From positions 1,757,300,772-1,757,364,771 of the forward strand of contig OY728165.1 in assembly GCA_963277665.1 (NCBI GenBank): a DNA stretch of 64,000 nucleotides, written 5' to 3'. The position numbers and the translations under genes were made by a program. Below, in pieces: positions 12,339 to 24,890 of the stretch (the first letter of the stretch is position 1; each line of letters opens with the position of its first letter). The notes beneath the pieces were generated by a model. The model did not search any database. It was not told the DNA's origin and saw only the letters and a list, made by a program, of their open reading frames with translations. The stretch comes from Viscum album (Eukaryota > Streptophyta > Magnoliopsida > Santalales > Viscaceae).

Positions 12339-15300
12339 TGTAACATCCCAGGTAAATAAAGAATAAAGAATTTTCATATTTATTAATATTTACGAATTAA
12401 ATATTAATTTTATTTTAAAGGGGTTGCTATTTTCGATAGCGTACCCGATACGCAACGATGAGTTTCTTTGAAACTTACGTAGCACAGTAGTAATAAAATA
12501 ATATTATTTTAATGTTTAGTTAACAAGTAGTCATTGTACTGGCGGGAATGGATGGAAATAACTAAAATATGATTAGATATGTTTTTAAATGTTTATACAT
12601 TTACCCAATAAAAGATAAAGGCTTAAAATACGGAAAGAGTTCAATTTTAGGGCATATATACTCTAATTTTCACTAAGGGTTCACTTATCACCTTTTAATG
12701 GTGAACCATCATTAAATATAGTTTTGATCACTCTTATACATTATTTTGGACCAAATATAACTCTTCTTTAGAATCGGGACATCAAAATTTACTTTGTGTA
12801 AATTTTTGGTACCTTTCTGATAAAGTTCATTTTTTTTTGAATAGTGTAAAATGTTGTATTTTAATTCAAAACCTCTTTTTAATCTAATATATTTATATGA
12901 TTAGATTATCTTTTGAATTGGTTTTAAAGTGAAATTAGAAAATATTTTTACCATTAAATCCAATAGTTGTCGTTGGAATTAATTTCACTTTGAAAACGGA
13001 CTTAAACTAGTGTCAATCTTTTGATACTTATTGTTTCATAAAAACACGCTATTTGCTATGACAGCGGGAATTAATTATTAAATTAATAAATGTGACTTAT
13101 ATGTATTGAATTTTTTAAAATAGACTTCATTTTTGAATTCGGATTATCAAATATAGCTTCGGGTGAATTTTTTGTAATTTTCTGAAAAACTTCAATTTTT
13201 GATGAATAGTGAAACCACTAAGTGGTAATCAAGCAAACTGATTTTTCAGTTAAATGAAAGTTTACCACTAATGTGTATTGAATTTTGAAAATCCGACATA
13301 CATGGTTGTCATTAAGAAGTAAAATGTGGTTCAATGAGATTAAAATAATGTTTTGGTGAATAGTAACTTTTTTTTTCATAAATCGCAATTAGAGGTAATT
13401 AGTGTAGTTTAAGGCAAAAATGGTATTATAAGAATGTGAAAACACCATGACACTTGTCCTACACCTATTGGGTGAGTCATGGCCGACCAAGACAAGCCAT
13501 GGGACAACTTGGGGACCCCATGGAGCCACTTTAGTTGGAAAATGACATTAATATATTTTTATTTAATGTTAAAGTGAAAATGACACTAACATAAATTGTT
13601 TTACTAAAATAATTTTTAAGTGGGGTTATACAAGTCCAAATTTTGATTATAAATAGTAATTGGAAAGCTCAAAATATTTACTACATCACAGTATTTTTTT
13701 TTTAATTTTTAGACATTAAATAAATTAAATTATTTATGACATAATAATGATGCAGCGATGACATCATTATTTGACGATTTAAAGAAAATGGAAAGAAAAT
13801 GAAAAATCTAAAACCTAAACATGTCCAAAACCAATTGGATGGGTGGATTTCGAACCCTTATCACCTTATCCACGAATTATATCAATCTGGGACCTTTTAA
13901 AACCGAAACACATTTTCAAATAAAGTATTATTTCTTTACTTTCCAAAAGTGCCCCTCCTCTCCTCTTATAAAAGGCCCCCACCTCTACCTCATTTCACAC
14001 ACTTCTCAAGCCGTTGGCTCGGCCAAACCCTGCCCAATTACTCTCTCCACATCCCTCTCCTCATCCTAGAGGATTCCCTTTGGGCAGAATCCTTTCAAAG
14101 GAAGCCTTTAGGCTCAAATCAAAATGGAGTTACACTTTTAAAGGTAATTCATTCTCTCTTGTTCATTTGATTTATTTTGATTCTCCAACCCTCTAAACTC
14201 TTTTTATTTTCTTCTTTTGTAACAACACCAGTATCTTCAATATACTAGGATGTTGTTATAATATTTATTTGAGCTACACTCTCACACAACTACATCAAAT
14301 GGTTAAAGAACATACGGTTTCCGTGGATGGCGAAATTTTGCCTCCCGAAACGATGATTGTTCAATACTCATTTAACACCTTCAAAGGTGGCCATTATGAT
14401 TTCACTATTTTTATATATGATATATAATATGTTTATGTTTTCTTTAATCTTCTTTATTTTTCATTTTTGGCATAACTTTATGGTTTCCATTATGGGTAAA
14501 CACGATATCTTCATTTAAGGAAGTGCGGACTACCGCCCCCTAAAAGTGATGTGATTCGTTAATGCCATATGTGGGACGTGTAAAGGATGGATTTAAAGTT
14601 ATTATATATGATGTTATACTGGAATTATAATATACCTATATATCATTATTATTTCTTTCCATTAAAATATGCGATTGAAATGAAATTAGCGTTCATGCGT
14701 ACGTACGGCTTACCGTCTCCATGAACGGTGCATTTCATTTCTTATCCCCAAATGTAATGTACTATTAAAATTACATGTATATAATGTATATATATAATTA
14801 ATGATATATCTAAATGATGAATATAATTCTGGAATTAAAATATACAAACCTCTCATTTAGTTTTAATTCCACTAATATGACAAAGAAATGAATGTAGCGT
14901 TCATGCGTACGTACGGCTTACCGTCTCCATGAACGGTGCATTTCATTTCATACCTCTAAATGATTATGTAATATTATAAATACATGTATATGCTGGATAT
15001 ATATGATACATATTATATCCAAATCGGGAATTTCATTCTGGATATAAAGAACTTTTGACCACATGAACAACATGTAATTGTAAGAAGTCAACTTTCGACT
15101 TAAGAACCAAATATTGACAAAACAAACATTATTAAATTAAATGGTTACATAATTTTTATAACATGGCAATAAGTGATATAAAAAGAATAATGAACTTTAA
15201 AAAGGTTCTTAATCAAGTATAAATTAACTCAAGTTTATTATTCAGGACGTTAAAGAACAATCGAGTCAAGTCGGACCCAAGGTAAGGGACTTCGTCTCAA

Positions 15301-16409
15301 TCTCCTTTCATTGAGGCATATTTCGTTTTATACAAATCTTTCTTTTATACGGTGTATAAACTCCTTTGACTTTTACTTTTATACAAAATGAATCTTTTTC
15401 TATGAAGCGTTTTACTAAACGACAAAAAGGAATGTTTTTTTTAACGTATGCGGTGACAACGACCTTTTTCCGCCGCCGCGAGTATTATTTGATCTTTGGC
15501 TTTCTCAACAAGCCGTAATGTTTTTAGAATAAAATAAATACCATATACTCTTTTATGTATTTTGGTATTGAAAATGGTTTTGAAAAAGGATTCTATTATG
15601 TCAATATATTTATGATATATTGTGTTTGAAATATGGAAATGTTATCATTCCTTTATATTGGTTTTATGTTTTATGATTTTGTACTGGTACTTGGACATTT
15701 TAACGGGTGGTTACGTTATAAACCATATGACGGGTGGTGCCGTGAATACCAGGACGGGTGGTTACGTTATAACCTCCAATGCATTGGGTATGGAAGTCGG
15801 CCGTATGGCTATTCCATTAAGTATGTATGGAAATTGGCCGTATGGCTATTCCATTAAGTGATATGTGTGGAAGTCAACCGTATGGTTATTCCACTTAAGT
15901 ATTTTTATGTCCCAAGTTACCTTTATATATTCTATGTGTTCTTTATATGGGTTTTATGGTAATCCTTTGGTTACAAAAAGGTAAGTAATGATACTTTATT
16001 CATTGAAGATTTTTTTTACTACTTCATGAAGGTGAAGGTATTACTTTGATATAGTATACATGGTTTACTTGATGTTTGAAAAACTAACAGTTTTCATTCT
16101 TTTTGTATCCCTTACTGATCTTTTTATGCTCACCCCAAGTTTTTCAAAATGTTTTTCACAGGACTTAAAGTGGAATAAGGTCAAGGATGGGATCAAGGGA
16201 ATTTCATGCTATCTAAAACATGGAATCTAGACATCTTTCTTTTTTAGAGTTTTTATTTTATGGAGACTTAGTAGAAGTGTCTACTTTGTAATCTTTTAAG
16301 ATGTAATAGTTATGTTCTAATTTTCTAAAACTCTAAACCTGAAAAGATCCTCAATGTGAATTATTCATTTAATTCAATATTAAGTAAGGTTTAAGGCTGG
16401 GGCCTTATA
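12339..16409 (+). mobile_element. Element T LTR2 (4071 bp, shared middle LTR)
   Basis: Starts TGTAACATCCC after the copy 1 purine tract and ends CCTTATA before the copy 2 primer site. It therefore acts as the 3' LTR of one unit and the 5' LTR of the next. TATA box at 13967. Internal order matches LTR1. Confidence 0.9.
14308..14948 (+). other. Four dyad motifs, T LTR2
   Basis: Same layout as in LTR1, with the last two motifs ending at 14740 and 14948. The CGTTCATG/CATGAACG arms are retained in both. Confidence 0.65.
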
Positions 16410-16411
16410 GT

Positions 16412-16422
16412 TGGTATCAGAG
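16412..16422 (+). other. Primer binding site, T copy 2
   Basis: TGGTATCAGAG, identical to copy 1 and at the same spacing from the LTR. Confidence 0.85.
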
Positions 16423-16535
16423 GACGGTTTAGACAACTTTAGGAGTTAGAAAAGTGTTAAATTATAATATTATTGAAATGATATAGCATTTACGGATTAC
16501 CATGTTGCTTCGCCTAAGATATTTCTGTGTTCAGA

Positions 16536-17696
16536 ATGGTTTTCCGCAGAGGAAAAAAAGCAGCTATGTTGGGACAACATCAGGAGGAAGATAACCTTCC
16601 AAATGAGCAACCTGAGATGGTCAGAATCGGAACTGAATAGTTTGTTGCAGTGATGGCACAGTTGACTCAGGCTATAAATGGTGGTGGTATCCATGCACGA
16701 GATCATCCAGATCAACCGCAGAGGAACATGTCAGCGGTGGAACATTTCATGAGGCAACATCCCCCATCATTCAGAGGATCATCTGACCCTGTGCAAGATG
16801 AAGGGTGGATTAAAGCATTGGAGAAGATTTTTGATGTCATGGGGTGTTCAGAACATCAAAAGGTTAGTCTTGCTGTTTACCGTTTTGAAGGTGAAGCTGA
16901 TCAGTGGTGGTCGATGGTGAAAAATATAAGGGATAGTGATGAGATTGAGGATCTTCACTGGGAAGAATTCAAAGGTATGTTTCTTGAGAAATATTTTCCT
17001 AAGGTGGTTCGTCTTAGGATGGAAAAAAAGTTCCTAGAATTGAGGCAGGAGGATGATTCAGTGGCTGCTTATGAAGAAAAGTTCACTCGATTGGCAAGGT
17101 ATGCTCCAAACTTCATACGAGATCTTGATAGTAAAATAAACCGTTTTTACTCAGGATTAAAGCCAAAATATCAAAGTGCATTAGCTTCTCGTGAGTTTAA
17201 AAGTTATGAAAAGCTTGTTCGATGTGCTGAGAAGGTGGAAATGGAGTTTTCCGATGACCAAGTGTTCTATAAAAACCAGCAGAAGAAGAGACCGAGGTGG
17301 CAGGAGAAAGGTAAGAATTCTTCAAAAAAGTCTGATGGTAAGAGAACTAAGTTTCCAGTTTGTGATAAATGTGGCAAAAGGCATGCTGGGGAATGTCTTC
17401 TGAATTCTGGGAAGTGCTACCGATGTGGTAAGATGGGACATAAGGCTCGTGATTTCACTGAAAAGGATCAAGGTGAAGGTAAGAACATGTTTGATTTACA
17501 CTTAGTGAAATGTTATAAGTGCAATGAGATGGGTCGCTATGCAAACGAGTGTCTGACAAAGAGCTTGAGTGATGGGAAGCAGTTAGACTACAAGCAGAAA
17601 GGGGTGGTAAAATCCTTTGCAACAACTTCAGCAGATGTTGGACCATCGAATGAAGTGGTATCAGCTCCAGGGAGCTCAGTAATTTTTGAAGATTGA
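16536..17696 (+). pseudogene. T copy 2 Gag (one in-frame stop, damaged zinc knuckles)
   Basis: Same Gag as copy 1 with its own defects. From the ATG at 16536 the frame is interrupted by TAG at 16638-16640, where copy 1 has CAG. The frame is then open to 17696, including the position where copy 1 has its stop. The second zinc knuckle has lost its last Cys (ends KARDF) and the third has His replaced by Arg (CYKCNEMGRYANEC), so RNA binding would be weakened even if translated. The separate lesions in the two copies show they decayed independently after duplication. Confidence 0.9.
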
Positions 17697-17718
17697 CTTG
17701 AGGTCGGGGTACCATTAG

Positions 17719-17886
17719 TTGAAAGTAAAAGAAGCAGACATTCTGAAGACTGTGTTCCGTACTAGATATGGCCATTATGAATTTGTAGTTATGCCTTTTG
17801 GGTTAACAAATGAACCTGCTGTATTCATGGACCATATGAATAAAATTTTCCATGACTTCTTGGATAAGTTTGTGTTTGTGTTTTGA
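17719..17886 (+). pseudogene. T copy 2 reverse transcriptase shard
   Basis: Same short RT fragment as copy 1 ([16 protein letters not shown]), ending at the same TGA. It has the same left and right deletion junctions, so both deletions predate the duplication. Confidence 0.88.
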
Positions 17887-19169
17887 GGTTTGTGAAGAGG
17901 TTATGTGTGCCTTGTGATTCACAGTTGAAGAATGAGTTGTTTTTTCATCCTGGCAGTACTAAGATGTATAGATATCTATGGGAGTATTACTGGTGGGATG
18001 GAATGAAAAGAGATATTGCTGATTTTACCGTGAAGTGTTTGACATGTCAACAGGTTAAAGCAGAGCGGCAGTTACCGAAAGGGATGCTTCATCCTTTACC
18101 AGTGCCATAGTGGAAATGGGAAAACATATCCATGGACTTTGGTGTGGGATTACCAAGGACATCTCAAGGTAATAATGAAATCTAGGTTATTGTTGGTCGC
18201 TTGACCAAATCTGCTCATTTCCTTGCTATACGAGATACTTTTTCTCTTGATCAACTTTCCCGTTTGTATCTTAAAGAGAGAGTCAGGTTACATGGAGTTC
18301 CTCTCTCCATTGTATCGGATCGTGATCTCAGGTTTACTTCTAACTTTTGGGAAGGCCTTCAGAAGTCGTTGGGTATGGAATTAAATTTTAGTACAGATTT
18401 TCATCCTCAATCAGATGGGCAGTCAGAACGAACAATCCAGACATTGGAGGATATACTACGAGCTTGTTCTATGGATTATCAGGAAAGATGGGACCAACAT
18501 CTTTCTTTGGTTGAATTTTCATATAATAACAGTTTTCATTCCAGTATACAGATGGCACCATTTCAGGCATTATATGGGAAGCGGTGTCGAACTCCAGCTT
18601 TCTGGGATGAAGTGGGTGAAAGGAAGCTGATGGGACCAGAATTGTTAGAAGATATGGCAGAAAAGTTCATTTGATTCAGAAAACACATGAGAACAGCTCA
18701 GAGCAGGCAGAAGAGTTATACGGATAACCGGAGGAAGGATCTATCTTTCGAGGTAGGTGATCATGTTTTTCTCAAGGTTTCTCCTTGGAAAAGCGTGATA
18801 AGATTTGGTAAGAAAGGAAAGTTGAGTCCAAGGATTATTGGACCATATGAAATTCTGGAGAGAGTTGGATCAGTTGCATACCGGGTGGCTTTACCTCCAA
18901 GTTTATCTCAGGTACACAATGTTTTTCATGTTTCAATGTTGAGAAAGTATATGCCAGATCCATCTCATTTTTTGAGCCCAGAGGTAGTTCAGCTGGAAGA
19001 GAACCTATCTTATGAGGAACAACCGGTCCAGATTCTTGACCACATGGAGTAGGTGTTACGGAATAAGGTGATTCATCAGGTAAAGGTTTTGTGGAAAAAC
19101 CATGTGATTGAAGAGGCAACGTGGGAATCTGAAAATGCTATGAGGGATAAATACCCCCACTTATTTTGA
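17883..19169 (+). pseudogene. T copy 2 integrase and chromodomain
   Basis: Same layout as copy 1: zinc-finger remnant, catalytic core (VSDRDLRFTSNF, QSERTIQTLED) and the FHVSMLRKY block. The chromodomain is readable to its end (VKVLWKNHVIEEATWE, then ENAMRDKYPHLF before TGA at 19167-19169). In-frame stops lie at 18108-18110, near 18183, at 18672-18674 and at 19050-19052. The complete chromodomain here identifies the element as a chromovirus and fits the Tekay/Del group. Confidence 0.9.
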
Positions 19170-19180
19170 TAAGTGAATAA

Positions 19181-19216
19181 AATTGCGAGGACGCAATTCC
19201 CAAAAGGGGGGAAGGA
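19181..19216 (+). other. Palindrome and polypurine tract, T copy 2
   Basis: AATTGCGAGGACGCAATT at 19181-19198, then AAAAGGGGGGAAGGA ending at 19216, directly before LTR3. Confidence 0.85.
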
Positions 19217-22200
19217 TGTAACATCCCAGGTAAATAAAGAATAAATAATTTTCATATTTATTAATATTTACGAATTAAATATTAATTTTATTTTAAAGGG
19301 GTTGCTATGTTTGATAGCGTACCCGATACGCAACGATGAGTTTCTTTGAAACTTACGTAGCACACTAGTAATAAAATAATATTATTTTAAAGGTTAGTTA
19401 ACAAGTAGCCGTTGTACTGGCGGGAATGGATAGAAATAACTAAAATGTGATTAGATATGTTTTTAAATGTTTATACATTTACCCAATAAAATATAATGGC
19501 TTAAAATACGGAAAGAGTTCAATTTTAGGGCATATATACTCTAATTTTCACTAAGGGTTCACTTATCACCTTTTAATGGTGAACCGCCATTAAATATAGT
19601 TTTGATCACTCTTATACTTTATTTTGGACCAAATATAACTCTTCTTTAGAATCGGGACATCAAAATTTACTTTGTGTAAAGTTTTGGTACCTTTCTGATA
19701 AAGTTTATTTTTTTTATGAATAGTGTAAAATGTTGTATTTTAATTCAAAACCTCTTTTTAATCTAATTTATTTATATGATTAGATTATATTTTGAATTGG
19801 TTTTAAAGTGAAATTAGAAAATATTTTTACCATTAAATCCAATAGTGGTCGTTGGAATTAATTTCACTTTGAAAACGGACTTAAACTAGTGTCAATCTTT
19901 TGATACTTATTGTTTCATAAAAACACGCTATTTGCTATGACAGCGGGAATTAATTATTAAATTAATTAATGTGACTTATATGTATTGAATTTTGTAAAAT
20001 AGACTTCATTTTTGAATTCGGAATATCAAATATAGCTTCGGGTGAATTTTTGGTAATTTTCTGAAAAACTTCAATTTTTGATGAATAGTGAAACCACTAA
20101 GTGGTAATCAAGAAAACTGATTTTTCAGTTAAATGAAAGTTTACCAATAATGTGTATTGAATTTTGAAAATCCGACATACATGGTTGTCATTAAGAAGTA
20201 AAATGTGGTTCAATGAGATTAAAATAATTTTTTGGTGAATAGTAACTTTTTTTTCATTAATCGCGATTAGAGGTAATTAGTGTAGTTTAAGGTAAAAATG
20301 GTATTATAAGAATGTGAAAACACCATGACACTTGTCCTACACCTATTGGGTGAGTCATGTCCGACCAAGACAAGCCATGGGCCAACTTGGGGACCCCATG
20401 GAGCCACATTAGTTGGAAAATGACATTAATATATTTTTATTTAATGTTAAAGTGAAAATGACACTAACATAAATTGTTTTACTAAAATAATTTTTAAGTG
20501 GGGTTATACAAGTCCAAATTTTGATTATAAATAGTCATTGGAAAGCGAAAAAGATTTCCTACATCATAGTATTTTTTTTATAATTTTTAGACATTATATA
20601 AATTAAATTATTTATGACATAATAATGATGCAGCGATGACATCATTATTTGACGATTTAAATAAAATGGAAAGATAATGAAACATCTAAAACCTAAACAT
20701 GTCCAAAACCAATTGGATGGGTGGATTTCTAACCCTTATCACCTTATCCACGAATTATATCAATTTGGGACCTTTTAAAACCGAAACACATTTTCAAATA
20801 AAGTATTATTTCTTTACTTTCCAAAAGTGCCCCTCCTCTCCTCTTATAAAAGGCCCCCACCTCTACCTCATTTCACACACTTCTCAAGCCTTTGGCTCGG
20901 CCAACCCCTGATCAATTACTCTCTCCACATCCCTCTCCTCATCAAAGAGGATTCCCTTTGGGAATAATCTTTTCAAAGGAAGCCTTTAGGATCAAATCAA
21001 AAGGGAGTTACACTTTTAAAGGTAATTTATTCTCTCTTGTTCATTTGTTTTATTTTGCTTCTCCAACCCTCTAAACACTTTTTATTTGCTTCTATTGTAA
21101 CAACACCAGTATATTAAATATACTAGGATGTTGTTATAATATTTATTTGAGCTACACTCTCACACAACTACATCAAATGGTTAAATAACATACGGTTTCC
21201 GTGGATGGCGAAATTCTGCCTCCCGAAACGATGATTGTTCAATACTCATTTAACACCTTCAAGGGTGGCCATTATGATGTCACTATTTTTATATATGATA
21301 TATAATATGTTTATGTTTTCTTTAAGCTTCTGTATTTTTCATTTTTGGCATACCTTTATGGTTTCCATTATGGGTAAACACGATATCTTCATTTAAGGAA
21401 GTGCGGACTACCGCCCCCTAAAAGTGATGTGATTCGTTAATGCCATATGTGAGACGTGTAAAGGATGGATTTAAAGTTATTATATATGATGTTATACTGG
21501 AATTATAATATACCTCTATATCATTATTATTTATTTCCATTAAAGTATGAGATAGAAATGAAAGTAGCGTTCATGCGTACGTACAGCTTACCGTCTCCAT
21601 GAACGGTGCATTTCATTTCTTATCCCCAAATGTAATGTACTATTAAAATTACATGTATATAATGTATATATATAACTAAATATATATCTAAATGATGAAT
21701 ATAATTCTGGAGTTAAAATATACATACCTCTTATTTAGTTTTAATTCCACTAATATGACAAAGAAATGAAAGTAGCGTTCATGCGTACATACGGCTTACC
21801 GTCTCCATGAACGGTGCATTTCATTTCTTACCTATAAATTATTATGTATTATTATAAATACATTTAAATGCTGGATATATATGATACATATTATATCCAA
21901 ATCGGGAAATTCATTCTGGATATAAAGAACTTTTGACCACATGAACAACATGTAATTGTAAGATGTCAACTTTCGACTTAAGAACCAAATATTGACAAAA
22001 CAAACATTATTAACTTAAATGGTTACATAATGTTTATAACATGGCAATAAGTGATATAAAAAGAATAATGAACTTTAAAAAGGTTATTAATCAAGTATAA
22101 ATTAACTCAAGTTTATTATTCAGGACGTTAAAGAACGATCGAGTCAAGTCGGACCCAAGGTAAGGGACTTCGTCTAACCCTCCTTTCATTGAGGCATATT

Positions 22201-23286
22201 TAGTTTTATACACAACTTTCTTTTATACGGTGTATAATCTCCTTTGACTTTTACTTTTATACAAAAGGAATCTTTTTCTACGAAGCGTTTTACTAAACAA
22301 CAAAAAGGAATGTTTTTTTAACGTACGCGGTGAAAACGACCTTTTTCCGCAGCCTCGAGTATTATTTGATCTTTGGCTTTCTCAACAAGCCGTAATGTTT
22401 TTAGAATAAAATAAATACCATATACTCTTTTATGTATTTTGGTATTGAAAATGGTTTTGAAAAAGGATTCTATTATGTCAATATATTTATGATATATTGT
22501 GTTTTAAATATGGAAATGTTATAATTCCTTTATATTGGTTTTATGTTTTATGATTTTATACTGGTACTTGGACATTTTAACGGGTGGTTACGTTATAAAC
22601 CATATGACGGGTGGTTCCGTGAATACCAGGACGGGTGGTTACGTTATAACCTCCAATGCATTGGGTATGGAAGTCGGCCGTATGGCTATTCCATTAAGTA
22701 TGTATGGAAATTGGCCGTATGGCTATTCCATTAAGTGATATGTGTGGAAGTCAACCGTATGGTTATTCCATTTAAGTATGTTTATGTCCCAAGTTACCTT
22801 TATATATTCTATGTGTTCTTTATATGGGTTTTATGGTAATCCTTTGGTTACAAAAAGGTAAGTAATGATACTTTATTCAGTGAAGATTTTTTTTACTACA
22901 TCATGAAGGTGAAGGTATTACTTTGATATAGTATACATGGTTTACTTGATGTTTGAAAAACTAACAGTTTTCATTCTTTTTGTATCCCTTACTGAGCTTT
23001 TTATGCTCACCCCAAGTTTTTCGAAATGTTTTTCACAGGACTTAAAGTGGAATAAGGTCAAGTATGGGATCAAGGGAATTTCATGCTATCTAAAACATGG
23101 AATCTGGACATCTTTCCTTTTAAGAGATTTTATTTTATGGAGACTTAGTAGAAGTGTCTACTTTGTAATCTTTTAAGATGTAATAGTTATGTTCTAATTC
23201 TCTAAAACTCTAAACCTGAAAAGATCCTCAATGTGAATTATTCATTTAATTCAATATTAAGTAACCTTTATGTCTGGGGCCTTATA
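19217..23286 (+). mobile_element. Element T LTR3 (4070 bp)
   Basis: Starts TGTAACATCCC and ends CCTTATA. It is followed by GATTC (target duplication) and then by the continuation of B's LTR, not by a primer site, so this is the terminal LTR. TATA box at 20845. Confidence 0.9.
21186..21826 (+). other. Four dyad motifs, T LTR3
   Basis: Same block as in LTR1 and LTR2. One core has ACAG in place of ACGG (near 21585) and another has CATACGG, so the inner hairpin or core is slightly eroded while the CGTTCATG/CATGAACG arms remain. Confidence 0.65.
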
Positions 23287-23507
23287 GATTCTTTTCCCCA
23301 TGATATAAAGAACTGTTTTAGGTTGGAAAACAAAAGGGGAAGATCTTTATTGGAGATTTTAAAGATATTTCACCATGATTAGAAGATTTTGTTATGAGTT
23401 TTCTAATATACTAAACTAATACTGTCTTTGGGTGTCTAGTCATGAAATGTATTAAGTATTCCACAAAAAAATTTAATGTCCTAGTTATTTATGATTGGGT
23501 CACTACA
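23287..23507 (+). mobile_element. Element B 5' LTR, part 2
   Basis: Continues B's LTR after the T insertion. It aligns with about 30050-30269 in B's 3' LTR (shared GATATAAA, TTTCAC, ATTAGAAGAT) and ends GGGTCACTACA before the primer site. Confidence 0.8.
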
Positions 23508-23509
23508 TT

Positions 23510-23520
23510 TGGTATTAGAG
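23510..23520 (+). other. Primer binding site, element B
   Basis: TGGTATTAGAG, one change from the T primer site, three bases after the LTR end. Confidence 0.75.
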
Positions 23521-23919
23521 AAAACTTTTAGTCATCCATTGGAAACTAGGATGTGAAAACAACAGTGGGATCGTATGAAATATTTCTATGGTATGTCTAG
23601 TTTTTCTCATATAATTAAGAATAAGTATTTGTTACAATACTAGAATTATGATAGTGATCATGAATAAACTAGTATTAAACCTAATATGATAGATTTTGAA
23701 TATACTCTCCCATGATAATGTTGTTATCCTTGAATTTTTTCCCCACACACTGTCCGTTTTGGGTTTTAGACAATGGATAAAACCTGAAAGAACTACGTTA
23801 ATGTTCAACACACTAGGAAATGTAATGATTAACATTGAGAACAAAAATGTTTTATGATATATGAATTGAAACATCTTATTTATATACTTACATAAGAAAT
23901 GATTCATTCTAGACTTCCA

Positions 23920-24890
23920 AATGAGCATAGAGGGGAACACCATTATATTAATCCTTTCATGGGGAAATGCCCACCATCTTCTAGTGGGTCTTCTGATCCA
24001 CTTGCTGCTGAAAATATATTTTAATAACATAAAAAATATATTTTCCATCATTATATATTCTTAACATAAAAATTTTATATTTTCTATCTATCATTTAGAT
24101 GGTAAAGTAGGCTAGTGATGGAATATAATTAAGAATACAAGACAAGAATATGAAATTGTATCAATAGAATGGAAAGGGTTCAATAACACGTTTTTCAATA
24201 AGTTCATCCCCTGTATTATTTGAAAAAATATAGGAATTTATTTCATTATGTTTAAGAAAAATTATGATGAATTTTTTGGTACATATGAGCAGAATTTTAC
24301 AAGACATCAAAGGTACAATTCTAGCTTTATCATCCAACCAGAAAGTAAATTTTATCGATACTTTACTGTCTTAAATTAAGTTATCTAACAGCCTTTGATA
24401 TAAGATATATTAGTAGATATAAAGAAATTGTTCATTGTAATATCAAGGTTGAACTAGATGTATTTATTATATCTCCTCTAATTGTTTTGATAATAAATGA
24501 ATGATGGTGTTGAAGGGAAAATCTCAAAACAATGGTGAAAAGAAGAGGAATGTTTCCTTATGCTCAAAGTATTGAAAGACACATGGGGGAGAATGTCTTA
24601 AATGGATGGCCAAATTTTTCAATTTTGTAAGAGAAGTTCATCAAGAACCAGAGTGTTTAAGTAATGGGAAAATGGTTTCTAATGATGTGAATAGGGAAAA
24701 GTCTACATAAATCACACAACAAAAACATAAATTCTACAAGTGCAAGGAAGTGGGGAATTATGCTAACCAATTCCCTAATCCAAGGGTTATTGATTATGGT
24801 CATCAACAACCTATTAAATCCAATGTTAAGGTAAAATCAAATGGTGTCACTATTGGTTATGTTGAAAATGACAATGAAGTGGTGAAATGA
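23920..24890 (+). pseudogene. Element B Gag remnant
   Basis: Decayed Gag, recognisable only by comparison with T. NPFMGKCPPSSSGSSDP near 23950 matches T's EHFMRQHPPSFRGSSDP. EWKGFNNTFFNKFIP (near 24160) matches HWDEFKGMFLEKYFP, and FFGTYEQNFTRHQRY (near 24265) matches SVAAYEEKFTRLARY. KTHGGECL (near 24580) and YKCKEVGNYANQFP (near 24740) are zinc-knuckle remains, with His and the final Cys lost. Stops and frameshifts are numerous. Not functional. Confidence 0.8.

Larger units (their letters stand above)
5459..23286 (+). mobile_element. Element T: three-LTR, two-internal tandem Tekay-type chromovirus composite
   Basis: Three LTRs start TGTRACATCCCAGG at 5459, 12339 and 19217, and end CCTTATA at 9532, 16409 and 23286. 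Two internal regions of 2.8 kb lie between them, giving repeat periods of 6880 and 6878 bp. Flanks are GATTT (5454-5458) and GATTC (23287-23291), an imperfect 5-bp target duplication around the whole composite. Both internals carry the same two pol deletions. By eye the copies differ by only a few per cent. LTR-LTR unequal exchange after one insertion fits best; this is inference. Confidence 0.9.

Noticed and set aside
23632..24051. 139-codon minus-strand frame in element B
   Set aside because: It overlaps plus-strand Gag remains, is low-complexity and matches no family.
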